A DNA stretch of 64,000 nucleotides, from positions 62,001-126,000 of the forward strand of contig JARUPY010000490.1 of assembly GCA_029817715.1 (NCBI GenBank). The letters are read 5' to 3'. Below the pieces are notes generated by a model. That model was given only the letters and a program-made list of their open reading frames with translations, did no database searches and was not told the origin of the DNA. The position numbers and the translations under genes are program-made. This DNA is from Melastoma dodecandrum (lineage: Eukaryota > Streptophyta > Magnoliopsida > Myrtales > Melastomataceae). Shown here in pieces: positions 39,219 to 49,461 of the stretch (the first letter of the stretch is position 1; each line of letters starts with the position of its first letter).

Positions 39219-39259
39219 GGATCCGTAGCCACGGATCGTCGGGCCGTGGCTACGGATCC
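39219..39259. promoter_or_regulatory. Inverted repeat between XRE regulator and SDR gene
   Basis: Perfect 16-base arms GGATCCGTAGCCACGG (39219-39234) and its complement (39244-39259) around a 9-base spacer. It is 44 bases from the regulator start and 54 from the SDR start. Probable operator; hairpin formation is also possible. Confidence 0.65.
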
Positions 39260-39312
39260 CGCGTGGGGCCACCGTCGTCGGTGTCTCCCCCACCGCACCG
39301 AAGGAGCACGCT

Positions 39313-40274
39313 GTGTCCCGCACCCCCGACATCACCGTCCCCGACCTCACCGGCCGGCGCGTCGTCGTCACCGGCGCCAGCGACGGCGTCGGCCTCGCGC
39401 TCGCGGGTCGGCTCGCCGCCGCCGGCGCCGAGGTCGTCCTGCCCGTCCGGAACCCGACCAAGGGACGCGCCGCGCTGACGACGATCCGTGGGCGCACCCC
39501 CGCCGCGGACGTCTCGCTGCGCGAGCTCGACCTGTCCTCCCTCGCCTCCGTCGCCGCCCTGGGCGCGGCCCTGCGCGAGGAGGGCGGCCGGTCCACCACC
39601 TGATCCTCAACGCGGGCGTGATGACCCCGCCCGAACGGCAGACCACCGCGGACGGGTTCGAGTTGCAGTTCGGCACGAACCACCTCGGGCACGTCCGCCC
39701 TCGTCGGCCACCTGCTGCCGCTGCTGCGGGCGGGCCGCGCGCGCGTGACCTCCCAGCTCAGCGTCCGCCGCGCGGTCGGGGGCCGTGCACTGGGAGGACC
39801 TCCAGTGGGAGCGCTCCTACCACGGCGGTCGCGCGTACAGCTCGTCGAAGATCGCGTTCGGGTTGTTCGCGCTCGAGCTCGGGCGCCGGAGCCGGGCGAA
39901 CGGGTGGGGTGTCACCAGCACCCTCTCCCACCCCGGTGTCGTGCCGACGAACCTGCTCGCCGCCCGACCCGAGGTCGGACGGACGCGGGACACCCCGCAG
40001 ATCGGCCTCATCCGGGCGATGTCCCGCTGGGGTCTGACCGGCACGGTGGAGACCGGGACGCTCCCGGCCCCTGTACGCGGCGACCTCCCCCGAGGCCCGC
40101 GACGGCGGGTTCTACGGACCGGACGGGCTCGGTCACCTCCGCGGCGGCCCCGCCGAGCAGCCGCTCTACCGCCCGTTGCGCAGCACCGAGGAGGCCGCGC
40201 GGGTGTGGACGGTCTCCCAGGAGCTCACGGGGGTCTCGCTCGACGACGACGCGCGATCCGCGGACCGCGGCTGA
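39313..40274 (+). CDS. Short-chain dehydrogenase/reductase
   Basis: About 315 residues. The cofactor motif is [20 protein letters not shown], then [38 protein letters not shown] with NAG, and [14 protein letters not shown]. The active site is [20 protein letters not shown], with YxxxK. The catalytic tyrosine and lysine are intact. Breaks lie near 39595, 39700, 39785 and 40070. Light resemblance to retinol-dehydrogenase/protochlorophyllide-reductase-like SDRs. Regulated by the divergent XRE protein (inference). Substrate unknown. Confidence 0.88.
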
Positions 40275-40288
40275 CGGCGGCTGGGCGG

Positions 40289-41042
40289 TCAGCGCAGCAG
40301 CGGTGCCACGACCTCCCGGGACTGGAGCGCGAGGAGCGAGCGGGCGCGCGGGACGAGGTGGAAGCTCGCCGTCGGGATCGCGTCGGCCATGGCCCGGGCG
40401 TGCTCCGGCTTGGCCCCGTGGTCGTCCTCGCCGACGACGACCTCGGCCGGCATCCGCAGCCGCGGGAGCTCCGCGAGGTCGTCCGCCTCGGCGACCCGCG
40501 CGAGCCCGTCGGCCCACGACAGGATCGGGGTGCGCTCCACCCGGGTCCGGGCGTACTGCACCGCCGACCCGTTGCGCGCCAGCTGGTCCGGGGTGAACCA
40601 CCGGGTGGTCGAGATGTCGGCGACCGCGGGTGTCGGCGCGGAGGGCCTCGGACAGCGTCGCGAACAGCGGCGAGGGCGAGGAGCGGGGCGCGAGCAGGGA
40701 CAGCCGCCGGGTCCGGTCGGGGTGGGCGAGCGCGAACCGCTGCCGATCACGGCGCCGAGGGAGTGCCCGACGACGTGCGCCGCGGGCACCTCGAGCCGGT
40801 CGAGCAGTTCGAGGAGGTCCTCGACGAGGCGGGCGGTGCACGGCATGCGGGCTCCCGCCGCGGCCCCGTGGCCGCGCAGGTCGTAGCGGACGACCCGCCG
40901 CTCGCCCCGCAGCTTCAGCGCCAGACCCGACCAGAAGTCCAGGTCGAACGGGGTGGCGTGCACCAGTACCACCACGGGCCCGACGCCTTCGTCGACCACC
41001 CGGGTGCGCACCCCCGCCGAGTACGACCGCTCGCTCGCTCAT
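40289..41042 (-). CDS. Alpha/beta hydrolase
   Basis: About 250 residues: VVVLVHATPFDLDFWSGLAL (oxyanion HAT in place of HG), VVRYDLRGHGAAAG, HVVGHSLGAVIG (nucleophile serine in GHSLG), VVVGEDDHGAKPEHARAMAD (acid) and FHLVPRARSLLALQ, with the usual final histidine in FHLV. Breaks lie near 41000, 40735 and 40630. Convergent with the SDR gene, 14 bases apart. Function not specified by context. Confidence 0.82.
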
Positions 41043-41130
41043 CACCGAGATCCCCCGGGCGGAACACTACGCGACCGCCGTCGTGGCTCCACCGCCGAGA
41101 TCCTGTTCGGCGGGAGCGTCACCAGGTGAC

Positions 41131-41165
41131 TGGCAGGAATCTGACGTTCATCGTCGTTCCTGCCA
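41131..41165. repeat. Diverged hairpin resembling repeat family 2
   Basis: Arms TGGCAGGAA (41131-41139) and TTCCTGCCA (41157-41165), with an inner GACG/CGTC pair. It shares the GGCAGGAA outer arms of family 2 but not its interior. It lies between divergent genes, so it is not an obvious terminator. Possibly a remnant. Confidence 0.45.
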
Positions 41166-41202
41166 CTCGTTCCCGACGACGGGTGCGGCCAGGCTGGGTG
41201 CC

Positions 41203-41806
41203 ATGCGGATCGAGATCGTGGTGTTCGACGGCTTCGACGACCTGGACGCGTTCGGGCCGCACGAGGTGTTCTCCCACGCGGCGAACCGGCTCGACGGCTG
41301 GTCGTCGACGCTGGTCGGAGTAGATGCGCCGAGCACGGTGACCAGCGCGCACGGTGTGGTGATGACCGTGGCCGAGGTGCTCGGCGAGCCCGACCTTCGT
41401 CGTCGTACCGGGCGGAGGGTGGTTCACCCCCGGGGCGGGCGCGCGGGCCGTGGCCGACCGCGGGGTGCTACCGCGCCGCGTGCGCGAGCTGGCCGACCGC
41501 GGCACGACCGTCGCGTCGGTCTGCACCGGCGCGATGATCCTCGCCGCGGCCGGACTGACCGCCGGCCGACCCGCCGTCACGCAGCCCAGCGCGATGGACG
41601 CGCTCGAGGAGTCCGGCGCGCTCGTCCGACGGGACGCGCGGGTGGTCGACGACGGGTCGCTGGTCACCGGCGGCGGGGTCACCAGCGGGCATCGACCTCG
41701 CGCTGCACCTGATCGCCCGGGAGGCCGATCCCGAGGCCGCCCGCGCCGTCGCGGCGCACATGGTCTACCGCCGCAGATCGACCTGGACGCCGCCGCCCCG
41801 GCCTGA
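41203..41806 (+). CDS. DJ-1/PfpI-family protein
   Basis: About 200 residues, class I glutamine-amidotransferase-like fold: MRIEIVVFDGFDDLDAFGPH with the conserved glutamate EVF, then VVVPGGGWFTPGA, the nucleophile elbow TVASVCTGAMILAAAGLTAG with the reactive cysteine, and ARVVDDGSLVTGGGVTSG and IDLALHLIAREADPEAARAV. Breaks lie near 41398, 41692 and 41775. It resembles isonitrile-hydratase-like or regulator-type DJ-1 proteins that lack the AraC domain. Ends 4 bases before the convergent mmsA stop. Confidence 0.87.
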
Positions 41807-41810
41807 GCTG

Positions 41811-43350
41811 TCACCCGTTCTGCGGGAAACCGAGGTTCAGCCCGGCGTGCGACGGGTCGAGCCAGCGGGATGTCACGGCCTTGCCGCGGGTGAAGAACTT
41901 CACGCCTTCGGCGCCGTGGGCCTTGGTGTCGCCGAACAGGGACGCCTTCCAGCCGCCGAACGAGAACGTCGCGACCGGCACCGGGATCGGCACGTTGATG
42001 CCGATCATCCCGACCTCGATCTCGTTCTGGAACCGGCGCGCGGCGCCGCCGTCGTTCGTGAAGATCGCGGTCCCGTTGCCGTTCGGGTTGGCGTTGACGA
42101 GGTCCACGGCCTCGGTGTAGGAGTCCACGCGCACCACCGACAGCACCGGGCCGAAGATCTCCTCGGTGTAGACGGACATGTCGGTGCCGACGTGGTCGAA
42201 CAGCGTCGGGCCGACGAAGAAGCCCTGACCGTCCGCGTCGAACTCCCCGGTCCGCCCGTCCACCACGACGGTCGCGCCCTCGCGCTCGCCCGCGTCGACG
42301 TAGCCGGACACCCGGTCCTGCGCGGCCTTCGTGACCAGCGGGCCCATGTCGCAGGAGCGGCGCCCGTCGCCGGTGCGCAGCCCGCGGGCCCGCTCGGCGA
42401 TCTTCCCGACGAGGGTGTCGGCGCAGTCGCCCACCGCGACCAGCGCCGAGACCGCCATGCAGCGCTCCCCCGCCGCGCCGAACCCGGCCGAGACCGCGGC
42501 GTCGGCGGCCAGGTCGAGGTCGGCGTCGGGCAGGACGACCATGTGGTTCTTCGCCCCGCCGAGCGCCTGCACCCGCTTGCCGTAGCGGGTGCCGGTCCGG
42601 TAGATATACTCGGCGATCGGCGTCGAGCCGACGAAGCTGATGGCCTTGACGTCGGGGCTGGTCAGCAGGCCGTCGACGGCGACCTTGTCCCCGTTGACGA
42701 CGGAGAAGATGCCCTCGGGCAGCCCGGCCTCACGCCACAGCGCGGCCATCCAGCTCGCCGCGGACGGGTCCTTCTCGCTCGGCTTGAGCACGACGGTGTT
42801 GCCGGCCGCGATCGCGATCGGCAGGAACCAGAGCGGAACCATCGCCGGAAAGTTGAACGGCGAGATAATGCCGACGACGCCGAGCGGCTGACGGATCGAG
42901 TACACGTCGATGCCGGTCGAGGCGTTCTCCGTCGCCCCGCCCTTGAGCAGGTGCGGGATGCCGCAGGCGAACTCCACGACCTCCTGGCCGCGGGCGACCT
43001 CGCCGAGGGCGTCGGAGACGACCTTGCCGTGCTCGGCGGTGATGATCTCCGCGAGCTCGTCGCGGTGGGCGTCCAGCAGCGCGCGGAAGCGGAAGAGGAT
43101 CGAGGTGCGCCGGGCCAGGGAGGGTGTCACGCCACGCGGGGAACGCCGCCTTCGCCGCGGCGATCGCGTCGAGGACCTCCTCGGCGGAGGCGAACGGCAC
43201 CCGCGCGCTGACCGCGCCGGTCGCCGGGTCGGTGACGTCCCCGAAGATCCCGCTGCCGCCGGGCGTCGCCTTCCCGCCGATCCAGTGGGTGAGCTCCGGG
43301 ACGCCGCCGTCGGTGGGGGTGGTGGCGGTGTCGTCCAGCGTGCTGGTCAT
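41811..43350 (-). CDS. mmsA: CoA-acylating methylmalonate-semialdehyde dehydrogenase
   Basis: About 510 residues with one frame break near 43122. It begins [20 protein letters not shown], then [20 protein letters not shown] ([10 protein letters not shown] is the MmsA signature), [26 protein letters not shown], the active-site segment [20 protein letters not shown] with the catalytic cysteine (GERCMA), and [20 protein letters not shown]. It converts methylmalonate or malonate semialdehyde with NAD and CoA to propionyl- or acetyl-CoA, in valine, inositol or beta-alanine breakdown. No valine-pathway partner is adjacent. Confidence 0.93.
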
Positions 43351-43548
43351 CTCGTATCTCCGCGTCGTCGGTGGCTCGGGCGGACCGGGCTGAGGCGAGC
43401 GTGGCCGTCTCGCCGACGTCCCACCAGCCCCGGGTGTCGGATGCCCCGATCGACGGCTCCCGTCCCGCCCCGGACCACACCGACCTGAGGAGCCGGCGTC
43501 GCGCCCGGGGCGCCCGACGTCCCGCGGGCAGCTGGGAGATCCTGTTCC

Positions 43549-43587
43549 GCGGAGCGAAGTGGTCGATGAGCGACCACTTCGCTCCGC
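43549..43587. terminator. Intrinsic terminator hairpin
   Basis: Perfect 17-base arms (43549-43565 and 43571-43587) with loop ATGAG, 29 bases past the stop of the first LysM gene on the reverse strand and 199 bases before the mmsA start. Confidence 0.78.
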
Positions 43588-43615
43588 AGCGTCAGATCTT
43601 GCCCAATAGACCGGT

Positions 43616-43967
43616 CAACGTAGTGACAGCTGTTGTCCGGGGACGATCAGATCGGGGTCGGCAAGACCGTTGACGGAGGCGAGCGTGCTCGCCCGGGTGC
43701 CGTGGTTCGCGGCAATCGTCGAGAGCGTGTCCCCAGGTCGGACGGTTGTACGTCCCGCCCTCGTCGGACGACGAGCGCGGTGCGGTCCGCGGAGCCACTC
43801 CGCCAGCTGCTCGTCAGCGTCGACACGAATTCGCCGAGGCTGGTCCCCGCCGAGCCCAGCATCTGTCCACCGGAACGCACCGTGGCCGCAGAATTCGCCG
43901 GTGCGGTGATGACAGCGACGAGAAGGACGACGAGAACCACGAGGCCGACGATCCGCGCCAGATTCAC
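43616..43967 (-). CDS. Small membrane-anchored LysM protein (paralogue 1)
   Basis: About 116 residues: N-terminal membrane helix NLARIVGLVVLVVLLVAVIT, a short TSLGEF helix, a Ser-rich linker, and after one frame break near 43750 a C-terminal LysM repeat (TVRPGDTLS-type start, NHGTRASTL, NGLADPDLIVPGQQL). It binds peptidoglycan from the outer face of the membrane. The same length and layout as the gene at 44362-44713 indicates duplication. The GTG start has AGAGGA upstream. Such proteins may act in cell-wall sensing or anchoring; no catalytic domain is present. Confidence 0.8.
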
Positions 43968-44122
43968 GTGGAGATCCTCTCTTTCATAGAGAGCTTCGTC
44001 GAGCCCGTCGTGGATCAGCCTCCGAATAGCACCGGAATATTGCGCTATCCGGTTGCTTGCGGTACGCCCGCAAAGCCGAACCTGCTTGTGATACCTCGGG
44101 GCCACACGCAGCATCCGGCTCG

Positions 44123-44287
44123 ATGGATCTCCTTCCCTTGGCTGTCCTGGTCCTGGTCGTGCTGTTCGTCCTGGTCCCCTTCCGACGCCGCATCGGCGGA
44201 CGCGGCGGTGGTTCAGAGAAGGCTCGAGTCGGCGCTCTCTGGGTCCTCGCCGGGGTCGTGCTCGCTTTGATCATTGCCAGCCGCTGA
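44123..44287 (+). CDS. Small membrane protein between the two LysM genes
   Basis: 54 residues: MDLLPLAVLVLVVLFVLVPF, a short Arg/Gly-rich turn, then VGALWVLAGVVLALIIASR. Two hydrophobic helices and a cytoplasmic basic loop. Not recognised. Intact, and on the opposite strand to the two LysM paralogues that flank it. Its amino-acid composition is convincing for a real membrane peptide, but it has no strong ribosome binding site. Confidence 0.5.
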   Translation: MDLLPLAVLVLVVLFVLVPFRRRIGGRGGGSEKARVGALWVLAGVVLALIIASR

Positions 44288-44361
44288 GGGCGGGCGCGAC
44301 GATGGCGGCCCACTCGCGCCGGACACGAGCAGGTCGCCGCCATCGATCCGGCTGGCCTCGA

Positions 44362-44713
44362 TCAGCGCACGGACAGCTGCTGCCCGGGGACGATCAGGTT
44401 CGGGTTCGTGATGTCCGTTGCGCGCGGCGAGGGTGGACGTGCTGACGCCGTACCGGGCCGCGACGGAGGACAGGGTGTCGCCGGGCCGGACGGTGTAGGT
44501 CGCCGACCCGGACGAACTCGACCGCGTCACCGACGACGACGCGGACGAGCCCCCCGGCGCGACGCCCTCGAAGAACTGGATGAGGCTCGTCCCGGCCGAC
44601 CGCAGGGCCGCCCCGGTCTCGCGCACGACCGCCGCCGAGGTCAGCGGCTGCGAGATGATCGCGTACAGCACGAGCAGGACCACCAGGATCCCGACCACCC
44701 GCCCGAGGCTCAC
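44362..44713 (-). CDS. Small membrane-anchored LysM protein (paralogue 2)
   Basis: About 116 residues: membrane helix VVGILVVLLVLYAIISQPLT, then VVRETGAALRSAGTSLIQFF, a Ser-rich linker, and the LysM repeat TYTVRPGDTLSSVAARYGVS, TSTLAARN, with NPNLIVPGQQLSVR after one break near 44415. It equals the neighbouring paralogue in length (352 bases each). Same strand; 394 bases between them are occupied by a small gene on the other strand. Confidence 0.82.
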
Positions 44714-44764
44714 CCCGTCATGGTGCGAGCCCCGCGCGGGTCACGCGAGCACAACGGCGCCCGG

Positions 44765-44953
44765 TCACTCGCTGGTCGGAACGACCGGCTCCGACCGGCT
44801 CTCGTGGTTGCGCCGATCAGGACCCGCTCGAGGATGGTGGCGTTGGCCTGGCCGCCGCCCTCGCACATCGTCTGCAGCCCGCGCGTCGCCCCGGTGCGGC
44901 GCAGTTCGTGCACGAGCTTCGTCGCGAGCACGGCGCCGGTCGCGCCCAGCGGA

Positions 44954-44986
<33 letters not shown>

Positions 44987-45975
44987 GTGCGCTCCAGGGA
45001 CGCGCCGGTCTCCTCGGCCCACGCGAGCACGACCGGCGCGAACGCCTCGTTGCACTCGAAGAGGTCGATGTCGTCGACGGTCAGGCCGGCTTTCTTCAGG
45101 ACCGACCGGGTCGCGGGGATGGGACCGGTGAGCATGAGGACCGGGTCCTCCCCCACGACGGCCATCGTCGAGATCTTCGCGATCGGCTCCAGGCCGTGCT
45201 CCCGCATCGCCTGCTCGGAGGCGATCAGCAGGGCCGCCGAGCCGACCGACACCTGCGAGGACACCGCCGCCGTCAGGCGGTAGCCCTCGCGCAGCGGCGG
45301 GAGGGACGCCATCTTCTCGAGGTCGACGTTCGGCCGGACGCCCTCGTCGTGGGACAGGAAGTTCAGCGGGGCGATCTGACCGCCGAAGCGGCCCTCGTCC
45401 GGTCGCGACGGCGGCGCGCCGATGCGACTCGACGGCGAACTCCTCCATCCGCTCCCGCGTGATGCCCCATTTCTCCGCGATGAGCTGCGCCCCGCGGAAA
45501 CTGGCTGACCTCCTGGTCGCCGTAGCGCTCTCGGATCCACTTCGCGCCCTCGCGGCGGGTGCCCATGCGCTCGAGCACCGCGGCGTTCGCGTCGATCGGC
45601 ACGATCGCCATGTTCTCCACGCCGGCCGCGACGACCAGGTCCTGCGTGCCGGACATGATCCCCTGCGCCGCGAAGTGCAGCGCCGTGCTGGGAGGAGCCG
45701 CACGCGCGGTTGATCGTGGTTGCCGGGGACGTGCTCCGGGTAGCCGGCGGAGAGCCACGCCGTCCGCCCCGATGAACCCCGGCCTGCGGCCCGAGCTGCG
45801 TCACGCACCCCATCAGGGACGTCCTCGACGGCCCCGGGGTCGACGCCCGTCCGCTCCATGAGGGCCGTCAGTGCGTGCGCCCCCAGGTCGGCGGGGTGGA
45901 CGTCCCGCGAGCTTGCCCTTGCGGGTGTTGCCGATCGGGGATCGGACGGCGTCGACGATGTAGGCCTCGGCACAC
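44765..45975 (-). CDS. Thiolase (acetyl-CoA acetyltransferase family)
   Basis: About 400 residues: AEAYIVDAVRSPIGNTRKGK, TINRACGSSQ with the nucleophilic cysteine (frame-broken), AALHFAAQGIMSGTQDLVVA, ENMAIVPIDAN, VSSQVSVGSAALLIASEQAM, CNEAFAPVVLAWAEETG, NVNGGAIAMGHPLGATGAVL with the catalytic histidine, and the final GLQTMCEGGGQANATI with the second cysteine. About nine breaks, most near 45400-45960. All catalytic residues are present. A steroid- or fatty-acid-type degradative thiolase is likely. Ends 51 bases upstream of LysM paralogue 2. Confidence 0.88.
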
Positions 45976-46051
45976 GGTGCCTCCTGCGAGCGGGTGCGGA
46001 TCCTGTCGTGCAGTGTCGGCGGTGGGCCACCGCCCGACACCAGGGCTGCGC

Positions 46052-46682
46052 TCAGCCCTGCCGGGTCGCCGTCGCCTGGTAGTTCGCGATCAGGTCCTTC
46101 TTCAGCTGGCCGCGGGCCCTTGACCTCGATGCCCTCGTCGATCGCCCACGCCCGGATGCGTTCGCGCTCGTCGGCGGTCAAGCCGTCGCGGCCCGTCGCG
46201 GCCGCGCGGCTCCTCGGCCGGCTCCGGCTCGGCAGCCGGGGCGGGCTCTCGACCGGACTCGGCGGGCTCAGCAGGAGGGAGCCGAACTCGTCGGTCCGCG
46301 TGAGCAACGCCGGGTCGCCCGCGTCGAACGCCTCGACCACCCAGCCCGGGAGGCGGCCGCGGGAGGACAGGCCGGCGCCGTGCTCGTTGGCCCAGGCCCG
46401 GATCTCCTGGTTGCGCTCTCGCGAGGGCGGACGACGGCGCGGCGGAGGACGAGGACGACGACGGGGGCCGGGGCGGGCGGTCCCGTTCCCGGTTGGCCGC
46501 GCCGCCCTCCGGTGCGCCGGGCCGCGGCGATGTAGCGCTCGAGCGCCGCGCGCAGGTCGCCGGCGTTCGCCGCCGACAGGTCGATCTCGTAGACGGCGCC
46601 GTCGAGCCCGAAGCCGACGGTCTCCTCCGCGGTGCCGCCGTCGAGGTCGTCGACCAACGTGACGGTGGTCCTGGTGGCCCAT
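46052..46682 (-). CDS. lsr2: Enlarged Lsr2-type nucleoid protein with two DNA-binding domains
   Basis: About 210 residues against about 112 for ordinary Lsr2. The N-terminal dimerisation part reads VTLVDDLDGGTAEETVGFGL, DGAVYEIDLSAANAGDLRAA and LERYIAAARRTGG. There are two separate H-NS-like tails: NQEIRAWANEHGAGLSSRGR followed by LPGWVVEAFDAGDP, and RERIRAWAIDEGIEVKG followed by a frame-broken RGQLKKDLIANYQAT. Each has an RGR/RGQ-type minor-groove hook. The linker is Pro/Glu-rich. Breaks lie near 46668, 46520, 46425, 46270 and 46115. It silences AT-rich DNA by bridging. Whether two tails are normal for this lineage should be tested. Confidence 0.8.
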
Positions 46683-46807
46683 ACCTGTGCTCCTCGGGTC
46701 GGCCGGGGTGGGTGGGCGAGGTCGCCGGTCCCCCCGGTCCCGCTCCCCGCGCAGGTCCTACCAGCTCACCCCGACACTCGGCGCGGGGAACACGACGGCG
46801 GCCTTGA

Positions 46808-47359
46808 TCACAGGCCGCCGACGCGAGCAGGCGGTTCGCGCGCCGAGGACGACGCGGCAACGTGCGCGGGCAGCAGGATGCCGACCGTCCGCCACAGCTC
46901 CGCCCGGGGCTCGAGCCCGACGAGGACCGCCGCCGCGAGCCGGTCGTCGACCGGCGAGGACGAGCCCACGGCCCGCGCCAGCGCCTCCGCACCGAACGTC
47001 CGGGCCACGATCAGCTGCCACAGGTACTCCTCGACCGTGCAGTCGCCGAAGGAGCAGTGGACCGTCGCCGCGAGGTCGGTCACGCCGTCGGCCGCCCGAC
47101 GGGCCCGGCGCGCCAGCGCGGGGAACGGCCCGACGTCGGGGATCGCCCGCCTCGGCCATCGTCTCCCCCGCGAGCTGGGAGGGGAATCCACGCCTCGTCC
47201 CGGGCGAGGTGCGCGACGGCGTCCCGCACCGTCCGGCCGCCGAGCGGGTCGGAGGCGAAAGACGGGCCCGGGGACCCGCGCCCACCCGTCGTCGGAAATG
47301 CGCTCCACGACGCCCTCGATCGCGCGGTCGGCCTGCCGGAAGGTCTCCACCGGGTTCAT
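46808..47359 (-). CDS. DinB/maleylpyruvate-isomerase-fold protein (TIGR03086-like)
   Basis: About 185 residues: MNPVETFRQADRAIEGVVER, ISDDGWARVPGP, then GGRTVRDAVAHLARDEAW with the metal histidine position. Later comes FGDCTVEEYLWQLIVARTFG, which lacks the usual HxxxH tail histidine pair as read, and EPRAELWRTVGILLP. Breaks lie near 47260, 47150 and 46835. Family members are metal-binding four-helix proteins; some use mycothiol. No specific role is assignable. Downstream of the FAD monooxygenase by 26 bases, possibly cotranscribed. Confidence 0.65.
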   Translation of the reverse strand: MNPVETFRQADRAIEGVVERISDDGWARVPGPVFRLRPARRPDGAGRRRAPRPGRGVDSPPSSRGRRWPRRAIPDVGPFPALARRARRAADGVTDLAATVHCSFGDCTVEEYLWQLIVARTFGAEALARAVGSSSPVDDRLAAAVLVGLEPRAELWRTVGILLPAHVAASSSAREPPARVGGL

Positions 47360-47385
47360 GACGGCGAGCGTGGACCCGATGGCGG

Positions 47386-48739
47386 TCAGCTCCGGTCCGC
47401 CACCGCCTGCCGGACGTCGTGGCCCAGTCTCGGCCCGGGTGTGGGTCCGGGCGCGGGCTCGGGCCGCCAGCCCGAGGCGTACACGCGGCGCGCCAGCGGT
47501 TCGACGGCGTCGAGGCTCTCGGGGCCCGCGAGCATCGCGAGGTAGGGGCCGGCGGCCGCGGCCGATCGCGGGGTCGACGGCGCCGCGGCGAGGATGCGGT
47601 CGGAGGGGAGACGGGCGTCGAGGTCGAGGTCGTGGCCGGCCCAGCGGTCGAGCATCGCGTCGTCCATGCCCACGTGGTCGGCCACCCAGGGGCGCATCTC
47701 GCGGTCGCACCAGGCCTCGAAGGCCGCGGCGAGCCCGTCGTCGGGACCGCATCCCTCGTCGAGGAGCCGGAGCAGCTCGCGGACCTGCAGCAGCGAGGTG
47801 GTGATCCCGCGGCCGAACCATCGGCGTCGTGGTGGCGACCGCGTCGCCGACGTGCACGAGGCCCCGGACGCCGGACTGGCCGCGGTAGTGGTTGAGGAGG
47901 GCTCCCCCGGGCAGGACCGGCGTGACGGGTTCGGCGCGCTCCGGGTCGGTCCACGCGTCGAGCCCGGGGATCGCGGCGCAGGCCGCGTCGAACGCCGCCG
48001 CGTGGCGGAGCAGCGCGAGGTCGGGCGCCGCGGTCGGGCGGAGACGATCAGCACCGAGAAGAGGCCACCTTGGCTCGTGCCGGAAGACGATGACCTGGTA
48101 GCCGGTCGAGGTCGGCCTGCCAGGCGAGCGGGTTGGTCATCGGGCCGGGCTCGCGCCGGGCCGGCGAGCCGGTACTGCCGATCGACGTAGGCGACCCCCG
48201 GTCCGGCCGCTCAGCCCCGGGGCGGGACGCAGCGGGGCGGGTCACGCGCCCGGCGCGGCCGGAGGCGTCGAGCACGAGATCGGCGGGGCAGCGGGGTCGC
48301 CGTCGACGACGAGCCCCGTCGCCCGGCCCCCGTCCACCGCGACCGCGTCCACGTGTTCCGCGGCGCAGCTCCACCCCGGGGATCCCGACGACGACGGAGC
48401 GCAGGGCCCGCTCGAAGGTCTCCCGCCGCGAGCGCATCCCGCCGGGCACGCGGCGGCCGTCGGGCAGGACCATCGTGATCGGCTCCGCGCCGGCCGCGCC
48501 CCAGGCCTCGTAGGCCCCCGGGACCTCGGGCCCGCAGGGTCTCCCCGATTCTGCGGCCGGAACCCGTGCGCGTGGTGGAACTGCATCACGCCGCGCCGTT
48601 CCCAGCGGCCGTCGGGCCCGGGGCCGGTGTCGCGGTCCACGGCGGTGACGCGGTGGCCACGCGCCGGGCGAGCGCGGGCCCCCAGGACGAGGCCGGTGGG
48701 GCCGGCTCCGATGATCGCGCGACCGTGCACGGCGACCAC
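47386..48739 (-). CDS. FAD-dependent oxidoreductase/monooxygenase
   Basis: About 450 residues: GRAIIGAGPTGLVLGA and RRGHRVTAVDRDTGPGPDGR form the dinucleotide fold. They are followed by GVMQFHHAHGFRPQ, TFERALRSVVVGIPGVELRR, ADLVLDASGRAGR, VHVGDAVATTTPMFGRG-type flavin motif (frame-broken) and ITTSLLQVRELLRLLDEGCG. The HHAHGFR segment is like that of uncharacterised actinobacterial flavoproteins related to halogenases and geranylgeranyl reductases. About ten breaks. Divergent from a TetR gene 71 bases away, whose regulation it probably shares. Confidence 0.77.
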
Positions 48740-48810
48740 CTCGATCTCTACACTGGAATGGGTATCGATTGCACCGAGGGTTGCACCGAAACTCCGGAGG
48801 ACGTCAAGGC

Positions 48811-49455
48811 ATGACGCGGGCCTACCGCTCGGACCTGCGCGCGCAGCAGGCGCGGACGACGCGGCGCACGATCGTCGGCGCGGCGCGGGACCTGTTCGTT
48901 GTGAGCGGGGGTACGACCGGACGACCCTCGACGCCGTCGCCGCGGCGGCCGGGGTGAGCCGGCGGACCGTGGTGAACGCGGTCGGGGGCAAGGCCGCGCT
49001 GCTGAAGCTCGCGTGGGACGAGGCGCTGGTCGGCGACGACGAGCCCGTGCCCATGGTCGACCGCCCCGCCGTGCTCGCCATCCGCGCGTCGGCCGACCCC
49101 GCCGAGTCCTACCGGCTGTGGGCGGCGATGGTCGCCGACGTCAGCGGCCGGGCGGTGGCCCTGCAACCGCGCGCCCTGGTCGCCGCCGCGGACGTGGACC
49201 CGGACGCCGCGGACCTGCTCGCCCGGGCCGAACGGGAACGCCTGGCGGGCGCCCGGGGCCCTTCGCCCGGCACCTCGCCTCGATCGACGGTCTGGGCGTG
49301 CCGGAGGACAGGACCGGGCGGCGGACGGGTTCTGGGCGCTCAACTCCCCGGCGTTCTACCGGAGCCTGGTGATCGACCGGGGCTGGCCGGTCGCGCGGTT
49401 CACCGCGTGGCTGGCGACGCAGGCCGCGGCGAGCGGGGGGCGCACGCTCGACTGA
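48811..49455 (+). CDS. TetR-family regulator
   Basis: About 210 residues: MTRAYRSDLRAQQARTTRRT and IVGAARDLFV, then GYDRTTLDAVAAAAGVSRRT with VVNAVGGKAALLKLAWDEAL (helix-turn-helix), and an effector domain PAESYRLWAAMVADVSGRAV. Breaks lie near 48900, 49258 and 49318. GGAGGA precedes the ATG. The 71-base gap to the divergent FAD gene contains two direct TTGCACCGA repeats 13 bases apart (48768-48790), a possible operator. Ends 6 bases before the convergent permease stop. Confidence 0.88.
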
Positions 49456-49461
49456 CCGGAT

